64,000 nucleotides of DNA, taken from Alphaproteobacteria bacterium. Its GTDB lineage: Bacteria; Pseudomonadota; Alphaproteobacteria; Micropepsales; Micropepsaceae. This document shows, piece after piece, positions 56,472 through 64,000 of the stretch. The position numbers and the translations under genes are program-made. Under the pieces are notes generated by a model that searched no databases, was not told the DNA's origin, and worked only from the letters and a program-made list of their open reading frames with translations. The stretch covers positions 1 to 64,000 of the forward strand of contig WGNU01000006.1 in the NCBI GenBank assembly GCA_016124385.1. Reading direction: 5' to 3'. Position 1 is the stretch's first letter. Every line of letters begins with the position of its first letter.

Positions 56472-57848
56472 GTGACCGCCCGTATCCTCGTCGTCGACGA
56501 TATCGCCGCCAACGTGAAGCTGCTCGAGGCGAAGCTGTCGGCCGAGTATTTCGACGTCATGACCGCGATGAACGGGCTGGACGCGCTCAAATCCCTCGAA
56601 GACCAATTGCCGGACATCATCCTCCTCGATGTCATGATGCCGGGCATGGACGGGTTCGAAGTGTGCCGGCGCGTCAAGGCCGATCCGCGCACGGCGCATG
56701 TGCCGGTCGTGATGGTGACCGCGCTCGATCAGCCGAGCGACCGGGTGACGGGCCTCGAAGCGGGCGCCGATGATTTCCTCACCAAGCCCGTCAACGACAT
56801 CGCGCTCTTCGCGCGCGTGAAGAGCCTCATTCGCCTGAAGATGATGACGGATGAATTGCGCATGCGCGAGGCAACGGGGCAGAGCCTCGGCGTGCTCGAC
56901 GCGGCCGACATCCTCTCGCCCGACATCGCGGCCGGGCCCGGGCGCATCCTCGTCGTCGAGGACCGGCCGGCGCAGATCGAGCGGATCAGCAACGCGCTCT
57001 CGCCGCCCAACGAGCTCACCGTCACCAGCGAGGCGCAGGAAGTGCTCGTGCGCGCGCGGGGCGGGGATTTCGATCTCGTGATCGTGAGCCTCGGCGCTGA
57101 AAGCTTCGATGGCCTGCGCATTTGTTCGCAGATGCGCTCGATGGATACGACGCGGTTGGTGCCGATCCTGGTGCTCGTCGAGGAGGGCGACACCAAGCGG
57201 CTGGTGCGCGGCCTCGAACTCGGCGTCAACGACTATCTCGTGCGCCCGATCGATCGCAACGAGCTGATCGCGCGCGTGCGCACGCAGCTGCGCCGCAAGC
57301 GCTACGCCGACAAGCTGCGGCACAATTTCCAGCTCAGCCTGGAAATGGCGATCACCGATCAGCTGACCGGGCTCTACAATCGGCGCTACATGGCGCGGCA
57401 TCTCGCGACGCTGCTTGAGGAATGCCAGCGCCAGAGCAAGCCCGTCTCGTTCCTCATCCTCGACATCGACTATTTCAAGGCGATCAACGACACGCACGGG
57501 CACGACGCGGGCGATGAGGTGCTGAAGCAATTCGCGCAGCGCGTGGCGGCCAATGTGCGCGGCATCGATCTCGCCTGCCGCTATGGCGGGGAAGAATTCG
57601 TGGTCGTGATGCCCGATACCGACGTCTCGTTCGCCTATATGGTCGCCGAGCGGCTGCGCCAGCAGGTGGCGGACGTGCCGTTCGACATTCCCGGCGTCGA
57701 GAAGCCGCTCGCGGTCACGGTTTCGATCGGCGTCACCTCGACCGAGGGGGCGGCGGACACGGCCGACACGCTCCTCAAGCGGGCCGACCAGGCGCTCTAC
57801 AAGGCCAAGCGCGACGGGCGCAACCGCGTGATCGCGGACGCGGCCTAA
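56472..57848 (+). CDS. pleD: Response-regulator diguanylate cyclase PleD
   Basis: GTG start after GGAGG. The 458-residue protein has two receiver domains followed by GGDEF. The first (MTARILVVDDIAANVKLLEA, LPDIILLDVMMPGMDGFEVC) has an intact phospho-site; the second (RILVVEDRPAQIERISNALS) is degenerate. The GGDEF domain has DQLTGLYNRRYMARHLATLL, ILDIDYFKAINDTHGHDAGD and CRYGGEEFVVVMPDTDV, with RGID just before as RXXD inhibitory site. It makes c-di-GMP for polar development and surface adaptation. Confidence 0.95.
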   Translation: MTARILVVDDIAANVKLLEAKLSAEYFDVMTAMNGLDALKSLEDQLPDIILLDVMMPGMDGFEVCRRVKADPRTAHVPVVMVTALDQPSDRVTGLEAGADDFLTKPVNDIALFARVKSLIRLKMMTDELRMREATGQSLGVLDAADILSPDIAAGPGRILVVEDRPAQIERISNALSPPNELTVTSEAQEVLVRARGGDFDLVIVSLGAESFDGLRICSQMRSMDTTRLVPILVLVEEGDTKRLVRGLELGVNDYLVRPIDRNELIARVRTQLRRKRYADKLRHNFQLSLEMAITDQLTGLYNRRYMARHLATLLEECQRQSKPVSFLILDIDYFKAINDTHGHDAGDEVLKQFAQRVAANVRGIDLACRYGGEEFVVVMPDTDVSFAYMVAERLRQQVADVPFDIPGVEKPLAVTVSIGVTSTEGAADTADTLLKRADQALYKAKRDGRNRVIADAA

Positions 57849-57890
57849 AGCCGGCGCGCTTTCCTCCTTCATTGCAGGCGTTGATGGACT

Positions 57891-57974
57891 CCTCATCCTG
57901 AGGAGCCCTTGTCGCCTCGCCCTTCGAGGCGATGCGCACCTCAGGGTGAGGCGACAAGGGCGTCTCGAAGGATG
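57891..57974 (+). repeat. Palindromic repeat family A, copy 3
   Basis: Starts CCTCATCCTGAGGAGC and ends CGTCTCGAAGGATG. The inner perfect inverted repeat is GCCCTTGTCGCCTC (57905-57918)/GAGGCGACAAGGGC (57948-57961). It lies between convergent pleD and rpmG, where a hairpin could end both transcripts. Orientation is opposite to copy 2. Confidence 0.75.
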
Positions 57975-58007
57975 GGCCACGGGGCACGCGGACGCGGCCT
58001 AAAGGAA

Positions 58008-58031
58008 AAGGGCCGGCTTAGGCCGGCCCTT
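58008..58031 (-). terminator. Rho-independent terminator of rpmG
   Basis: AAGGGCCGGC-CTAA-GCCGGCCCTT, read on the minus strand, forms a perfect ten-pair stem followed by TTCCTTTA. It lies 27 bases after the rpmG stop codon. Confidence 0.75.
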
Positions 58032-58057
58032 CGACACCCCACCCGGCATCGTTGTTC

Positions 58058-58225
58058 TTACTTGATCTTGCCTTCGGTGAAGGTCACGTGCTTGCGCGCG
58101 ACGGGATCGTATTTCCGCACCTTGAATTTCTCCGTCATCGTGCGGGAGTTCTTCTTCGTCACGTAGAAGAAGCCGGTGCCCGCGTCGGAGTTCAGGCGGA
58201 TCTTGATCGTGGTTGGTTTCGCCAT
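58058..58225 (-). CDS. rpmG: 50S ribosomal protein L33, zinc-free form
   Basis: This gene is missing from the ORF track because of its length. ATG at 58225 gives [20 protein letters not shown], then [20 protein letters not shown] and [15 protein letters not shown], a complete 55-residue L33. No CXXC pairs are present, so it is the form that does not need zinc. It lies alone on the minus strand with its own terminator, next to pleD, as in related alphaproteobacteria. Confidence 0.97.
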   Translation of the reverse strand: MAKPTTIKIRLNSDAGTGFFYVTKKNSRTMTEKFKVRKYDPVARKHVTFTEGKIK

Positions 58226-58317
58226 GGGTTTTGGCCCGTTCGCTCAAAATGAGCGCGGGAGACTAGCGATCGCGGCCCCCGTGTCAAGCCGGGCGGGAGG
58301 GGTGCGCGTGGGCCGGC

Positions 58318-59469
58318 TCAGGCCATGCGGCCGGAGCGCAGGAGCGCGAGGATCATGTAGGCAAAGGCGATGCCGCCGAGCACGAGGAGCAGCCCGTGCG
58401 GGTCCCAGAGATCCATCGCGGTGCCCGAGAGGAACGGCCCGATCAGCGATCCGCCCGCATACATGAGCGCGAAGGCGGCGTTCGCGGCGGACAGCTCGCC
58501 GCCCGTGAAGCGGCCGCCCAGTACCGTCAAGCCTACGGAATAAAGCCCCAGAATGACGCCGCCCCAGAAGAAGAGGAGCGTCAGCGCGGCGGCGAAGCTT
58601 TCCATCGTGAAGGGAAGGAGCGCGGCGCCGATCACGCCCGCGGCCGCGCAGCCCGCCAGCACGCGATAGGGGTTCATGCGGTCCGCGAGCCAGCCCACGG
58701 CTGGCACGAGCATGATGTTGCCGATGCCCCAGGCGGTGAGGAGAAGGATCGCGGTCGGCTCCGCCCAGCCGTTGCGGATCGCGTAGAGAGGCAGGAAGGC
58801 CGCCATGCCCGTCTCCAGCGCGCCGAAGGTGAGGCCGGCGAAGACGGCGACGGGGGCGACGAAGAGATAGCGCCCGACATCGCGCGCGGGGGCGGACGTG
58901 ACGGGCGGCACGACGCGCCAGGCGAGCAGCAGCGGCGCCGCGCCCAGAAGGATGACGACCGCGCCGCCCGCGAAGGGCGCCCAGCCGGTCGTCCCGGTCG
59001 TCTGAAGGATCACCGGTCCCATCGCGTAGCCGCCCGCGACGATCGCGGAATAGAGCGCGAGCAGGCGCCCGCGCCTGTCGGCCTCAGCGATTTGCGTGAT
59101 CCAAAGCTCGCTCATCAGGTAGATGCCCTGGAGCGCCGCGCCCAGCACGATGCGCAGGAGGAACCACAGCACGAGCGCATCGGTCGCGCGGATCGCGACG
59201 AGCGCGCAGGCGGCCGCGACGTGACAGGCAAGGAGGAACGCGGCGGCCCCCGTGCGCGCGGCGAGCTTGGGGATCACGAGGGTTGCCGCCATCATCGCCA
59301 GCGACTGCGCGGCAGCGGAGAGCCCGATCACGGTGTCGGAGTGGCCCGCGCGATCCATCATCAGCGAGAGCAGCGGCAGCGAGAGGCCGATGGCGACGCC
59401 CGTCGCGAAGACGCAGCCGAGCGCTGCGGCGAGGCTCAAGCGCCGGTCGCCCGCCGCCGCGTCGCTCAT
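58318..59469 (-). CDS. Major facilitator superfamily transporter
   Basis: Inner-membrane transporter of 383 residues with about twelve hydrophobic segments. I used ATG 59469 (MSDAAAGDRRLSLAAALGCV), which overlaps the NUDIX stop (ATGA), and not the track start in the NUDIX gene. The loop between helices 2 and 3 is shortened, and the typical GXXXDRXGRR motif is seen only as EADRRGRLLALYS after helix 4. A second one, GWLADRMNPYRVL, lies at the middle. The family resembles YcaD-type MFS carriers. Substrate is unknown; coupling to NUDIX genes suggests a shared transcript. Confidence 0.82.
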   Translation of the reverse strand: MSDAAAGDRRLSLAAALGCVFATGVAIGLSLPLLSLMMDRAGHSDTVIGLSAAAQSLAMMAATLVIPKLAARTGAAAFLLACHVAAACALVAIRATDALVLWFLLRIVLGAALQGIYLMSELWITQIAEADRRGRLLALYSAIVAGGYAMGPVILQTTGTTGWAPFAGGAVVILLGAAPLLLAWRVVPPVTSAPARDVGRYLFVAPVAVFAGLTFGALETGMAAFLPLYAIRNGWAEPTAILLLTAWGIGNIMLVPAVGWLADRMNPYRVLAGCAAAGVIGAALLPFTMESFAAALTLLFFWGGVILGLYSVGLTVLGGRFTGGELSAANAAFALMYAGGSLIGPFLSGTAMDLWDPHGLLLVLGGIAFAYMILALLRSGRMA

Positions 59470-60158
59470 CGCGGCACGCGGCGGATCGCGGGCTTGCCGC
59501 CCCGATAGGTGAAGATCGCGCGCGGCGTTTCGGGATCGGCGAGGCGGTTCTTCGCCTCGCCCAGCATGAATTCCGTAACGTCGATGATCGGCAGGCCCAG
59601 CGCCTCGTGGAGCGGGAACCAGGCGAGGTCGAGCAATTCGCCCGAGCCCGAAAGCGGCGCGTCGCCGTTTTCCGTCCGCATCAGGAAGAAGCGCGCGTGA
59701 AAGCGGATGGGGCTGTCGGTCGGCGTGATCGCGCGGCCGAGAAATTCGAGCGCGTGGTGATCGGGCGCCTGATGCTTTTCGCGTAGCCCGCGCCAATCGC
59801 CGGTCGCGCCCGCGCCCGGATCGCCGTCGCGCGTGATGAGGAGGCCCGTTTCCTCCCACGTCTCGCGCACGACGGCATTGGCGAGAGCGCGCGCCTCCGC
59901 CGCGCTCGCGGCCGCGCGGGTGCGCAGGAGATCGTGCTCGGTCTCGGGGGTCAGCGGGCGCGCGGGGTGGACGCGGCGATCCTCAGGATCGAGCCGGCCG
60001 CCCGGAAAGACGAAGGCATCTGGAATGAACGAGGCTTTCGGGCGGCGGCGGCCCATCAGCACTTCTGCGCCCTCCGGGCCCTTTTCCGCGTGGCGGATGA
60101 GGACGAGGCTCGCCGCGTCGCGCGGGCGGACGATGCGCGTGGGGCCGGGCGCGTTCAT
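59466..60158 (-). CDS. NUDIX hydrolase, first paralogue
   Basis: A 230-residue hydrolase. The Nudix box is split: FVFPGGRLDPEDRRV carries the N-terminal glycines and, after about 40 inserted residues, AVVRETWEETGLLI gives the REXXEEXG core. This layout resembles the CoA-hydrolase-like NUDT19 group. A closely similar gene lies immediately upstream, with start and stop overlapping by 4 bases, consistent with tandem duplication. The substrate may be an acyl-CoA or nucleotide; not proven. Confidence 0.85.
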   Translation of the reverse strand: MNAPGPTRIVRPRDAASLVLIRHAEKGPEGAEVLMGRRRPKASFIPDAFVFPGGRLDPEDRRVHPARPLTPETEHDLLRTRAAASAAEARALANAVVRETWEETGLLITRDGDPGAGATGDWRGLREKHQAPDHHALEFLGRAITPTDSPIRFHARFFLMRTENGDAPLSGSGELLDLAWFPLHEALGLPIIDVTEFMLGEAKNRLADPETPRAIFTYRGGKPAIRRVPR

Positions 60159-60850
60159 AGTTCGAGGAAGGTCGGCTTGCCGTGGATCACCTTAAAAAAG
60201 GGGATCGGGTGGGGGCCGTGCGGGCGCGCGAGGCGGCGCTCCACCTCGTCGAGCACGCGGCGGGTGATCGTCGGCAGGTCGAGCGTCCGCGCCTTCTCGA
60301 GCGGCACCCAGTGGATGTCGAGCAGTTCCTCGGGCGAGGGGGAGGCGACCTGCTTCACGATCGCGCTCGCATCGACCATGAAGAAGCGCGCGTCGAACCG
60401 CTTGTGGCGATAGGGCGGGGTGATCGCGCGGGCGATGAAGTCGAGCCGGTCGAGGCGCGGGGCGACGCCCGCCTCATAGAAGGCCCGCCAGGCGGGGCTG
60501 CGCGTCGGCACGCTGCCCGCCCATTCCTCGCCGATGAGGAAGCCCGTCTCCTCGAAGGTTTCGCGCAAGGCGGCGAGCGCGAAACGCTCGGGCGCGGTGG
60601 TCTCGCCCTCGCGCGCGAGCTTTTCCGCGACCTCGGCGCGCAGGCCCTTCGAGGGCTTGATGCGGTAGTCGCAGGCATCGACGCGCCCGCCCGGGAAGAC
60701 GACCTTGTTCGGCATGAAGGTCGTCGAGCCGTGGCGCTGGCCCATCAGGATCAGCGGCTCGCCCTTGGTGCGATCGACGACGACGAGCGTCGCGGCGTCT
60801 TTGGGGCGCGGCGCGCGGCGCGGCGCGTCCTCGCCCTTCTTGTCGAACAT
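60155..60850 (-). CDS. NUDIX hydrolase, second paralogue
   Basis: A 231-residue protein similar to the previous one throughout: FMPNKVVFPGGRVDACDYRI, then an insertion, then ALRETFEETGFLIGEEW. Shared features are the start (RPKDAATLVVVDR versus RPRDAASLVLIRH), AITPPYRHKRFDARFFMV versus AITPTDSPIRFHARFFLM and LLDIHWVPLEKA versus LLDLAWFPLHEA. The catalytic residues are intact in both. It is the first gene of the NUDIX-NUDIX-MFS set. Confidence 0.85.
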   Translation of the reverse strand: MFDKKGEDAPRRAPRPKDAATLVVVDRTKGEPLILMGQRHGSTTFMPNKVVFPGGRVDACDYRIKPSKGLRAEVAEKLAREGETTAPERFALAALRETFEETGFLIGEEWAGSVPTRSPAWRAFYEAGVAPRLDRLDFIARAITPPYRHKRFDARFFMVDASAIVKQVASPSPEELLDIHWVPLEKARTLDLPTITRRVLDEVERRLARPHGPHPIPFFKVIHGKPTFLEL

Positions 60851-60966
60851 GTTGAATCCGGCGCGCCGGAACGGCCCGCCCCGCGAGAGTGAAGATCGAT
60901 ACGCGCTATCTTAACCGAGGCGTCCCGAGAGAGGAAAGGACGCCCTCGCGGGGCGGGGGCAACCCA

Positions 60967-62088
60967 TCAATGGTGGTGTTCTTCGCCGAAATGGAGGTGA
61001 TAGGAGAGGCGGACGCCGAATACTTCCGTGTCCTCCGTCACGCCCGCGACCTCTTCGGATTCCCAGAGATAGCCGACATCGGCGCCAAGGCCGAAATCGA
61101 AAGTGTAACCCAGCGAAACCTTATAGAGGTCGATATCGACGTCGCCGCCGACGGGATCGTCCTGGCTGATCTGGGCGGCGCCGACCGCCGCCATCCAGCC
61201 GCCGTGATAGAGGCCGAGATCGAAGGAGGCGGAGGTTTCGCTGAGGCCCGCGTTCGGCGATGAGGCCTCGCCGAAGCCGAGGGCGCCGTCCGAATGGGCG
61301 ACCTGGATGATCGGGTAGAGCGACCATTCTTCTGCGATCTGCGCGTCCCAATAGGCGCCGACCATGAACGCGTCCTGGTCCTCCACATCGCCGATGCCGG
61401 CATCCTGATGCATGAAGGCGAGGCGCAGCCCCGCGCCCTTCACCTCGAAGATGTCGTAGACATCGAGGGAGAGATTGTAGTTCGCGAGATCCTCGGTGTT
61501 GCCGTTGCCGCCGGCGTTCACATCTGTGCGGCCGCGATTGGTGATCCAGGAATTAGAGAGATCGGTCGTGTCGAGCGCAAAGAGGCTGGCGCCAATCTCG
61601 ATCGCGCCGAGCGGGCCGCCGTCGATGGCGAGGCTGGCACCGACGCCGACGCGTTCAGTCACTTCCACCTCCTCCGCCGGTTCCTCGCCGAACGTGCCGG
61701 GGAAGATGTGCGGATCGAAGCCGAAATTGACCGTGAACTTGCCCGCGTAGAGCTCGACCGGATCGAGATCGATGATGATCTTGGCGGTCTCAAGGAAGAG
61801 GCCGTGATCCTCGAAGGCGCGGTCCTCATCGGGATCGAGGTCTTCGACCGGTTCGAAGTTCACGCCGAACTCGGTGCGCAGCCAGGGCGCCCAATCGATT
61901 TCGAACGCGGCCGAGGTTTCCGTGAAGAGGTCCGACGTGTCGTTGCCCACAACGTCGGTATCGACGACGTCGTGGTAGCGCACCTCGACCTCGAGTTCCC
62001 CGTGAATGGCGGGTTCTTCCGCCTGGGCGGCGCCCGCCGCCATTGCCAATGCCGCGGCGGCCAACAGGGCCGCGTTCCGTGCCGTCAT
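60967..62088 (-). CDS. Outer-membrane porin of LbtU type, probably zinc-regulated
   Basis: I chose ATG 62088 (MTARNAALLAAAALAMAAGA), preceded six bases upstream by GGGGGA, giving a clear signal peptide cut near AQA-EEP. The 373-residue precursor has alternating beta-strand pattern throughout (IHGELEVEVRYHDVV, LETAKIIIDLDPVELYAGKF, GVRLSYHLHFGEEHHH) with acidic extracellular-type loops. The pattern fits plugless siderophore-porin-like barrels. The protein is acidic, rich in Asp/Glu, and ends in HLHFGEEHHH, a possible metal ligand. A Zur-like box precedes the gene. Transport of zinc or a zinc-metallophore is inference. Confidence 0.75.
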   Translation of the reverse strand: MTARNAALLAAAALAMAAGAAQAEEPAIHGELEVEVRYHDVVDTDVVGNDTSDLFTETSAAFEIDWAPWLRTEFGVNFEPVEDLDPDEDRAFEDHGLFLETAKIIIDLDPVELYAGKFTVNFGFDPHIFPGTFGEEPAEEVEVTERVGVGASLAIDGGPLGAIEIGASLFALDTTDLSNSWITNRGRTDVNAGGNGNTEDLANYNLSLDVYDIFEVKGAGLRLAFMHQDAGIGDVEDQDAFMVGAYWDAQIAEEWSLYPIIQVAHSDGALGFGEASSPNAGLSETSASFDLGLYHGGWMAAVGAAQISQDDPVGGDVDIDLYKVSLGYTFDFGLGADVGYLWESEEVAGVTEDTEVFGVRLSYHLHFGEEHHH

Positions 62089-62126
62089 CGTCATTCCCCC
62101 AAACGCATTGTCCGTGTCAGAAGGGA

Positions 62127-62155
62127 TTGGTATGTTATAATGTAACATATGACAA
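62127..62155 (-). promoter_or_regulatory. Promoter with Zur-like operator in its spacer
   Basis: The palindrome TATGTTA-TAATG-TAACATA (62131-62149) agrees with the enterobacterial Zur core ATGTTATANTATAACAT at 16 of 17 positions. On the minus strand TTGTCA (62150-62155) and TACCAA (62127-62132) are spaced by 17 bases, so the operator fills the spacer, the position expected of a repressor. The porin start lies about 35 bases downstream. Promoter and operator are seen directly; assignment to Zur is by similarity to the known motif. Confidence 0.7.
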
Positions 62156-62186
62156 GGGGCGTGATGCGGTAGGTCCGGTCCGTCTC

Positions 62187-62268
62187 GTCATCGCCCGCCG
62201 CTGTGCGGGCGATCCATGGTTTCCGGCCGATGTGAGGCCCTGGACCACCCGCATGCGCGGGTGGTGAC
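62187..62268 (+). repeat. Twin-hairpin repeat family B, copy 2
   Basis: GTCATCGCCCGC-N-GCGGGCGATCCATGG, a short middle, then CTGGACCACCCGC-ATGC-GCGGGTGGTGAC. The two hairpins are the same as in the copy at 37711 but in opposite order and orientation. It lies in the gap between the porin promoter and the end of rnr. Confidence 0.75.
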
Positions 62269-62294
62269 AGATGGATTGGCGGGAGACCGTGTGG

Positions 62295-64000
62295 CTAGCG
62301 CCGTCGCTTGCGCTTGGAGTGCGGCGGGCGCTGTCCCCGGCGTTTTCCCGTCGGGCGTTCGGATTTTTCCGCGTTGAGGTTCTCGAGCAATTCGAGCCTC
62401 AAGCCCCCCGTCACCGGGGCCGCCTCGCGGACGATGACGCGCACAGGATCGCCGAGGCGATGCCGCGTGCCGGTCTCATCGCCGATGAGCGCGTGCAGGC
62501 GCTCGTCGTGGCGGAAGAATTCGCGGCCGAGCGCGCGGATCGGCACCATGCCGTCGGCGCCGGTCTCATCCAGCCGCACGAAGAGGCCGAAGCGCGTGAC
62601 GCCGGTGATGCGGCCGGTGAGTTCGGCGCCGAGGCGATCCTGGAGATAGGCGGCCAGATAGCGCGCGATGGAATCGCGCTCGGCCGCCATCGAGCGGCGC
62701 TCGGTTAAGGAGATCTGCTCGGCGATCGAGGCAAGGCCCGCGATCTCGCGGTCGGTGAGGCCGTCATCGCCCATCTTCAGCGCACGGATCAACGCGCGGT
62801 GGACGATGAGGTCGGCGTAGCGGCGGATGGGCGAGGTGAAATGCGCGTAGCGGCGCAGATTGAGGCCGAAATGGCCGCCGTTCTCGGGCGCGTATTCGGC
62901 CTGGGCCTGCGTCCTCAGCGTCACTTCGTTGATCATATGGATGTGCGGCGTGCCGGCCGCGCGCGCGATCAGGCGGTTGAACGTGTCGGGCTTGATTACC
63001 TGGCCGAGCGTGAAGGAGAGGCCGATCGATTTCATGACCTCGGCGAAGGCCGACAGCTTCTCGCGCGTGGGCTCGGCATGGACGCGGTAGATAAGGGGCG
63101 TGCGGTGCTTCTCCAGCTCCTCGGCGGCGGCGACATTCGCCTGGATCATGAATTCCTCGATGAGCTTCATGGAATCCAAGGACTGGCGCGGCTCGATGGC
63201 GCGGACATTGCCGGCGTCATCCAAATGCACGCGGTGCTCGGGCAGATCGAGGTCCAAGGGTCCCCGTGCATCGCGGGCGCGTTTGAGGATCGCGTAGGCC
63301 GCCCAGAGGGGTTTCAGGATCGGCTCGAGGAGCGGCTGGGTCTTCTCGTCCGGGTGGCCGTCGATCGCCTGCTGCACCTGCTGATAGGACAGCTTGGCGG
63401 CGGAGCGCATGATGCCGCGCGTGAAGCTGTGGCGTTTCTTGGCGCCGGATTTGTCGAACACCATGCGGACGGCAAGGCACGGGCGATCGACCGCCTCCTT
63501 CAGCGAGCAGAGCTCGTTCGAGAGATGCTCGGGCAGCATCGGCACGACGCGGTCCGGAAAATACGTCGAGTTGCCGCGCTTCAGCGCCTCGCGGTCGAGG
63601 GGCGAGCCGGGCGTCACGTACCCCGCGACATCGGCGATGGCGACGATGACGATGGCGCCGCCCTCGTTGTTCTTGTCATCGTCGGGCGCGGCCCAGACCG
63701 CGTCGTCGTGATCGCGCGCATCGACCGGGTCGATCGTGATGAGCGGGATCGGGCGCAAATCTTCCCGGCCCTTCGCGCGGATGGGCTTGGCCTTTTCGGC
63801 GTCGGCCACCACCTCGGGCGGGAACTGATCGGGAAGGCCGTGCGCGTGGATCGCGATGAGGCTGATCGCGCCCGGCCGCTCGAAGGTGCCGAGGTTCTCG
63901 ATCACCTTGCCGCGCGGCAGGCCGTGGAGGCGCCCGGCCATTGGCGCGACGAGCACGAGGTCGTTGGCCTTGGCGCCCAGATCGTCGCCCTTGCCGATCG
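62295..64000 (-). CDS. rnr: Ribonuclease R, N-terminus beyond the window
   Basis: RNase R is a processive 3'-5' exoribonuclease able to degrade structured RNA. The frame is open to the right edge of the window (IGKGDDLGAKANDLVLVAPM precedes the track start), so the N-terminal part is missing only because of the window. The RNB domain has the catalytic TIDPVDARDHDDAVWA and GNSTYFPDRVVPMLPEHLSN, then RRYAHFTSPIRRYADLIVHR. An S1 domain near the C-terminus (LTGRITGVTRFGLFVRLDET) and a Lys/Arg-rich tail (RPTGKRRGQRPPHSKRKRRR) complete it. Confidence 0.96.
   Translation of the reverse strand, partial: IGKGDDLGAKANDLVLVAPMAGRLHGLPRGKVIENLGTFERPGAISLIAIHAHGLPDQFPPEVVADAEKAKPIRAKGREDLRPIPLITIDPVDARDHDDAVWAAPDDDKNNEGGAIVIVAIADVAGYVTPGSPLDREALKRGNSTYFPDRVVPMLPEHLSNELCSLKEAVDRPCLAVRMVFDKSGAKKRHSFTRGIMRSAAKLSYQQVQQAIDGHPDEKTQPLLEPILKPLWAAYAILKRARDARGPLDLDLPEHRVHLDDAGNVRAIEPRQSLDSMKLIEEFMIQANVAAAEELEKHRTPLIYRVHAEPTREKLSAFAEVMKSIGLSFTLGQVIKPDTFNRLIARAAGTPHIHMINEVTLRTQAQAEYAPENGGHFGLNLRRYAHFTSPIRRYADLIVHRALIRALKMGDDGLTDREIAGLASIAEQISLTERRSMAAERDSIARYLAAYLQDRLGAELTGRITGVTRFGLFVRLDETGADGMVPIRALGREFFRHDERLHALIGDETGTRHRLGDPVRVIVREAAPVTGGLRLELLENLNAEKSERPTGKRRGQRPPHSKRKRRR

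Noticed and set aside
57999-58247. 82-residue minus-strand ORF in the track over rpmG
   Set aside because: It is another frame of the L33 gene; the true product is the 55-residue protein from 58225.

Overview
The window is chromosome from a GC-rich alphaproteobacterium, most likely of the order Hyphomicrobiales (Rhizobiales). The evidence is gene content and order, not a database search: tuf-S10-spc-alpha ribosomal operons without rpmJ after secY, an ATP12-type F1 assembly chaperone, EipB (DUF1849), DUF1489, a divK-pleD pair beside rpmG, and a D,D-carboxypeptidase/phasin/clpS/clpA neighbourhood. There are no rRNA genes, no CRISPR array, no integrase or transposase, and one tRNA.

Layout. 1-14.3 kb: end of tuf, then 27 genes for ribosomal proteins, SecY, adenylate kinase and RNA polymerase alpha, nearly all on the + strand with short gaps or ATGA overlaps. 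A TTGACG-N16-TATACT promoter precedes rpsM. 14.4-20.5 kb: a Do-like periplasmic protease, RarA, then a translationally coupled run crcB-rluC-AsmA-like-ATP12. 20.6-24.2 kb: propionyl-CoA carboxylase beta and alpha. 24.2-27.6 kb: lipB, an orphan FliN-like protein, a siroheme-type dehydrogenase coupled to APS/PAPS reductase, and a ClpP-fold membrane protein. 27.8-37.7 kb: tRNA-Leu(GAG), a Kelch protein and a leucine-catabolic cluster (isovaleryl-CoA dehydrogenase, thiolase, methylcrotonyl-CoA carboxylase, methylglutaconyl-CoA hydratase). That cluster is interrupted by an AT-richer ~1.1-kb insert coding for a small basic protein and a TIR/deoxyribosyltransferase-like protein. 37.8-47.3 kb: DUF1489, panC, VWA, DnaJ-like, D,D-carboxypeptidase with SPOR domain, phasin, DUF1499, clpS, clpA, hydrolase. 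47.4-58.2 kb: a compact promoter-micropeptide-terminator unit, SDR, HIT, GNAT, agmatine deiminase, a diguanylate cyclase, EipB, DinB, ROK kinase, HAD protein, DivK, PleD, rpmG. 58.3-64 kb: MFS transporter, two adjacent NUDIX paralogues, an outer-membrane porin under a near-consensus Zur box, and RNase R running off the end.

How the genes work together. The first 14 kb builds ribosomes and the Sec channel. The carboxylases and the leucine genes feed branched-chain and odd-chain carbon into central metabolism, while the phasin points to polyhydroxyalkanoate storage. ClpS/ClpA, the Do protease and EipB handle protein and envelope quality. DivK/PleD and the small GGDEF protein suggest c-di-GMP and cell-cycle control.

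Two families of palindromic repeats are scattered through the right half; one copy lies in frame inside mccA. The best candidates for something little described are the standalone micropeptide/small-RNA unit at 47.43-47.65 kb, the TIR-like two-gene insert at 30.6-31.5 kb and the Zur-controlled porin at 61-62.2 kb. Most of the window is ordinary core genome.
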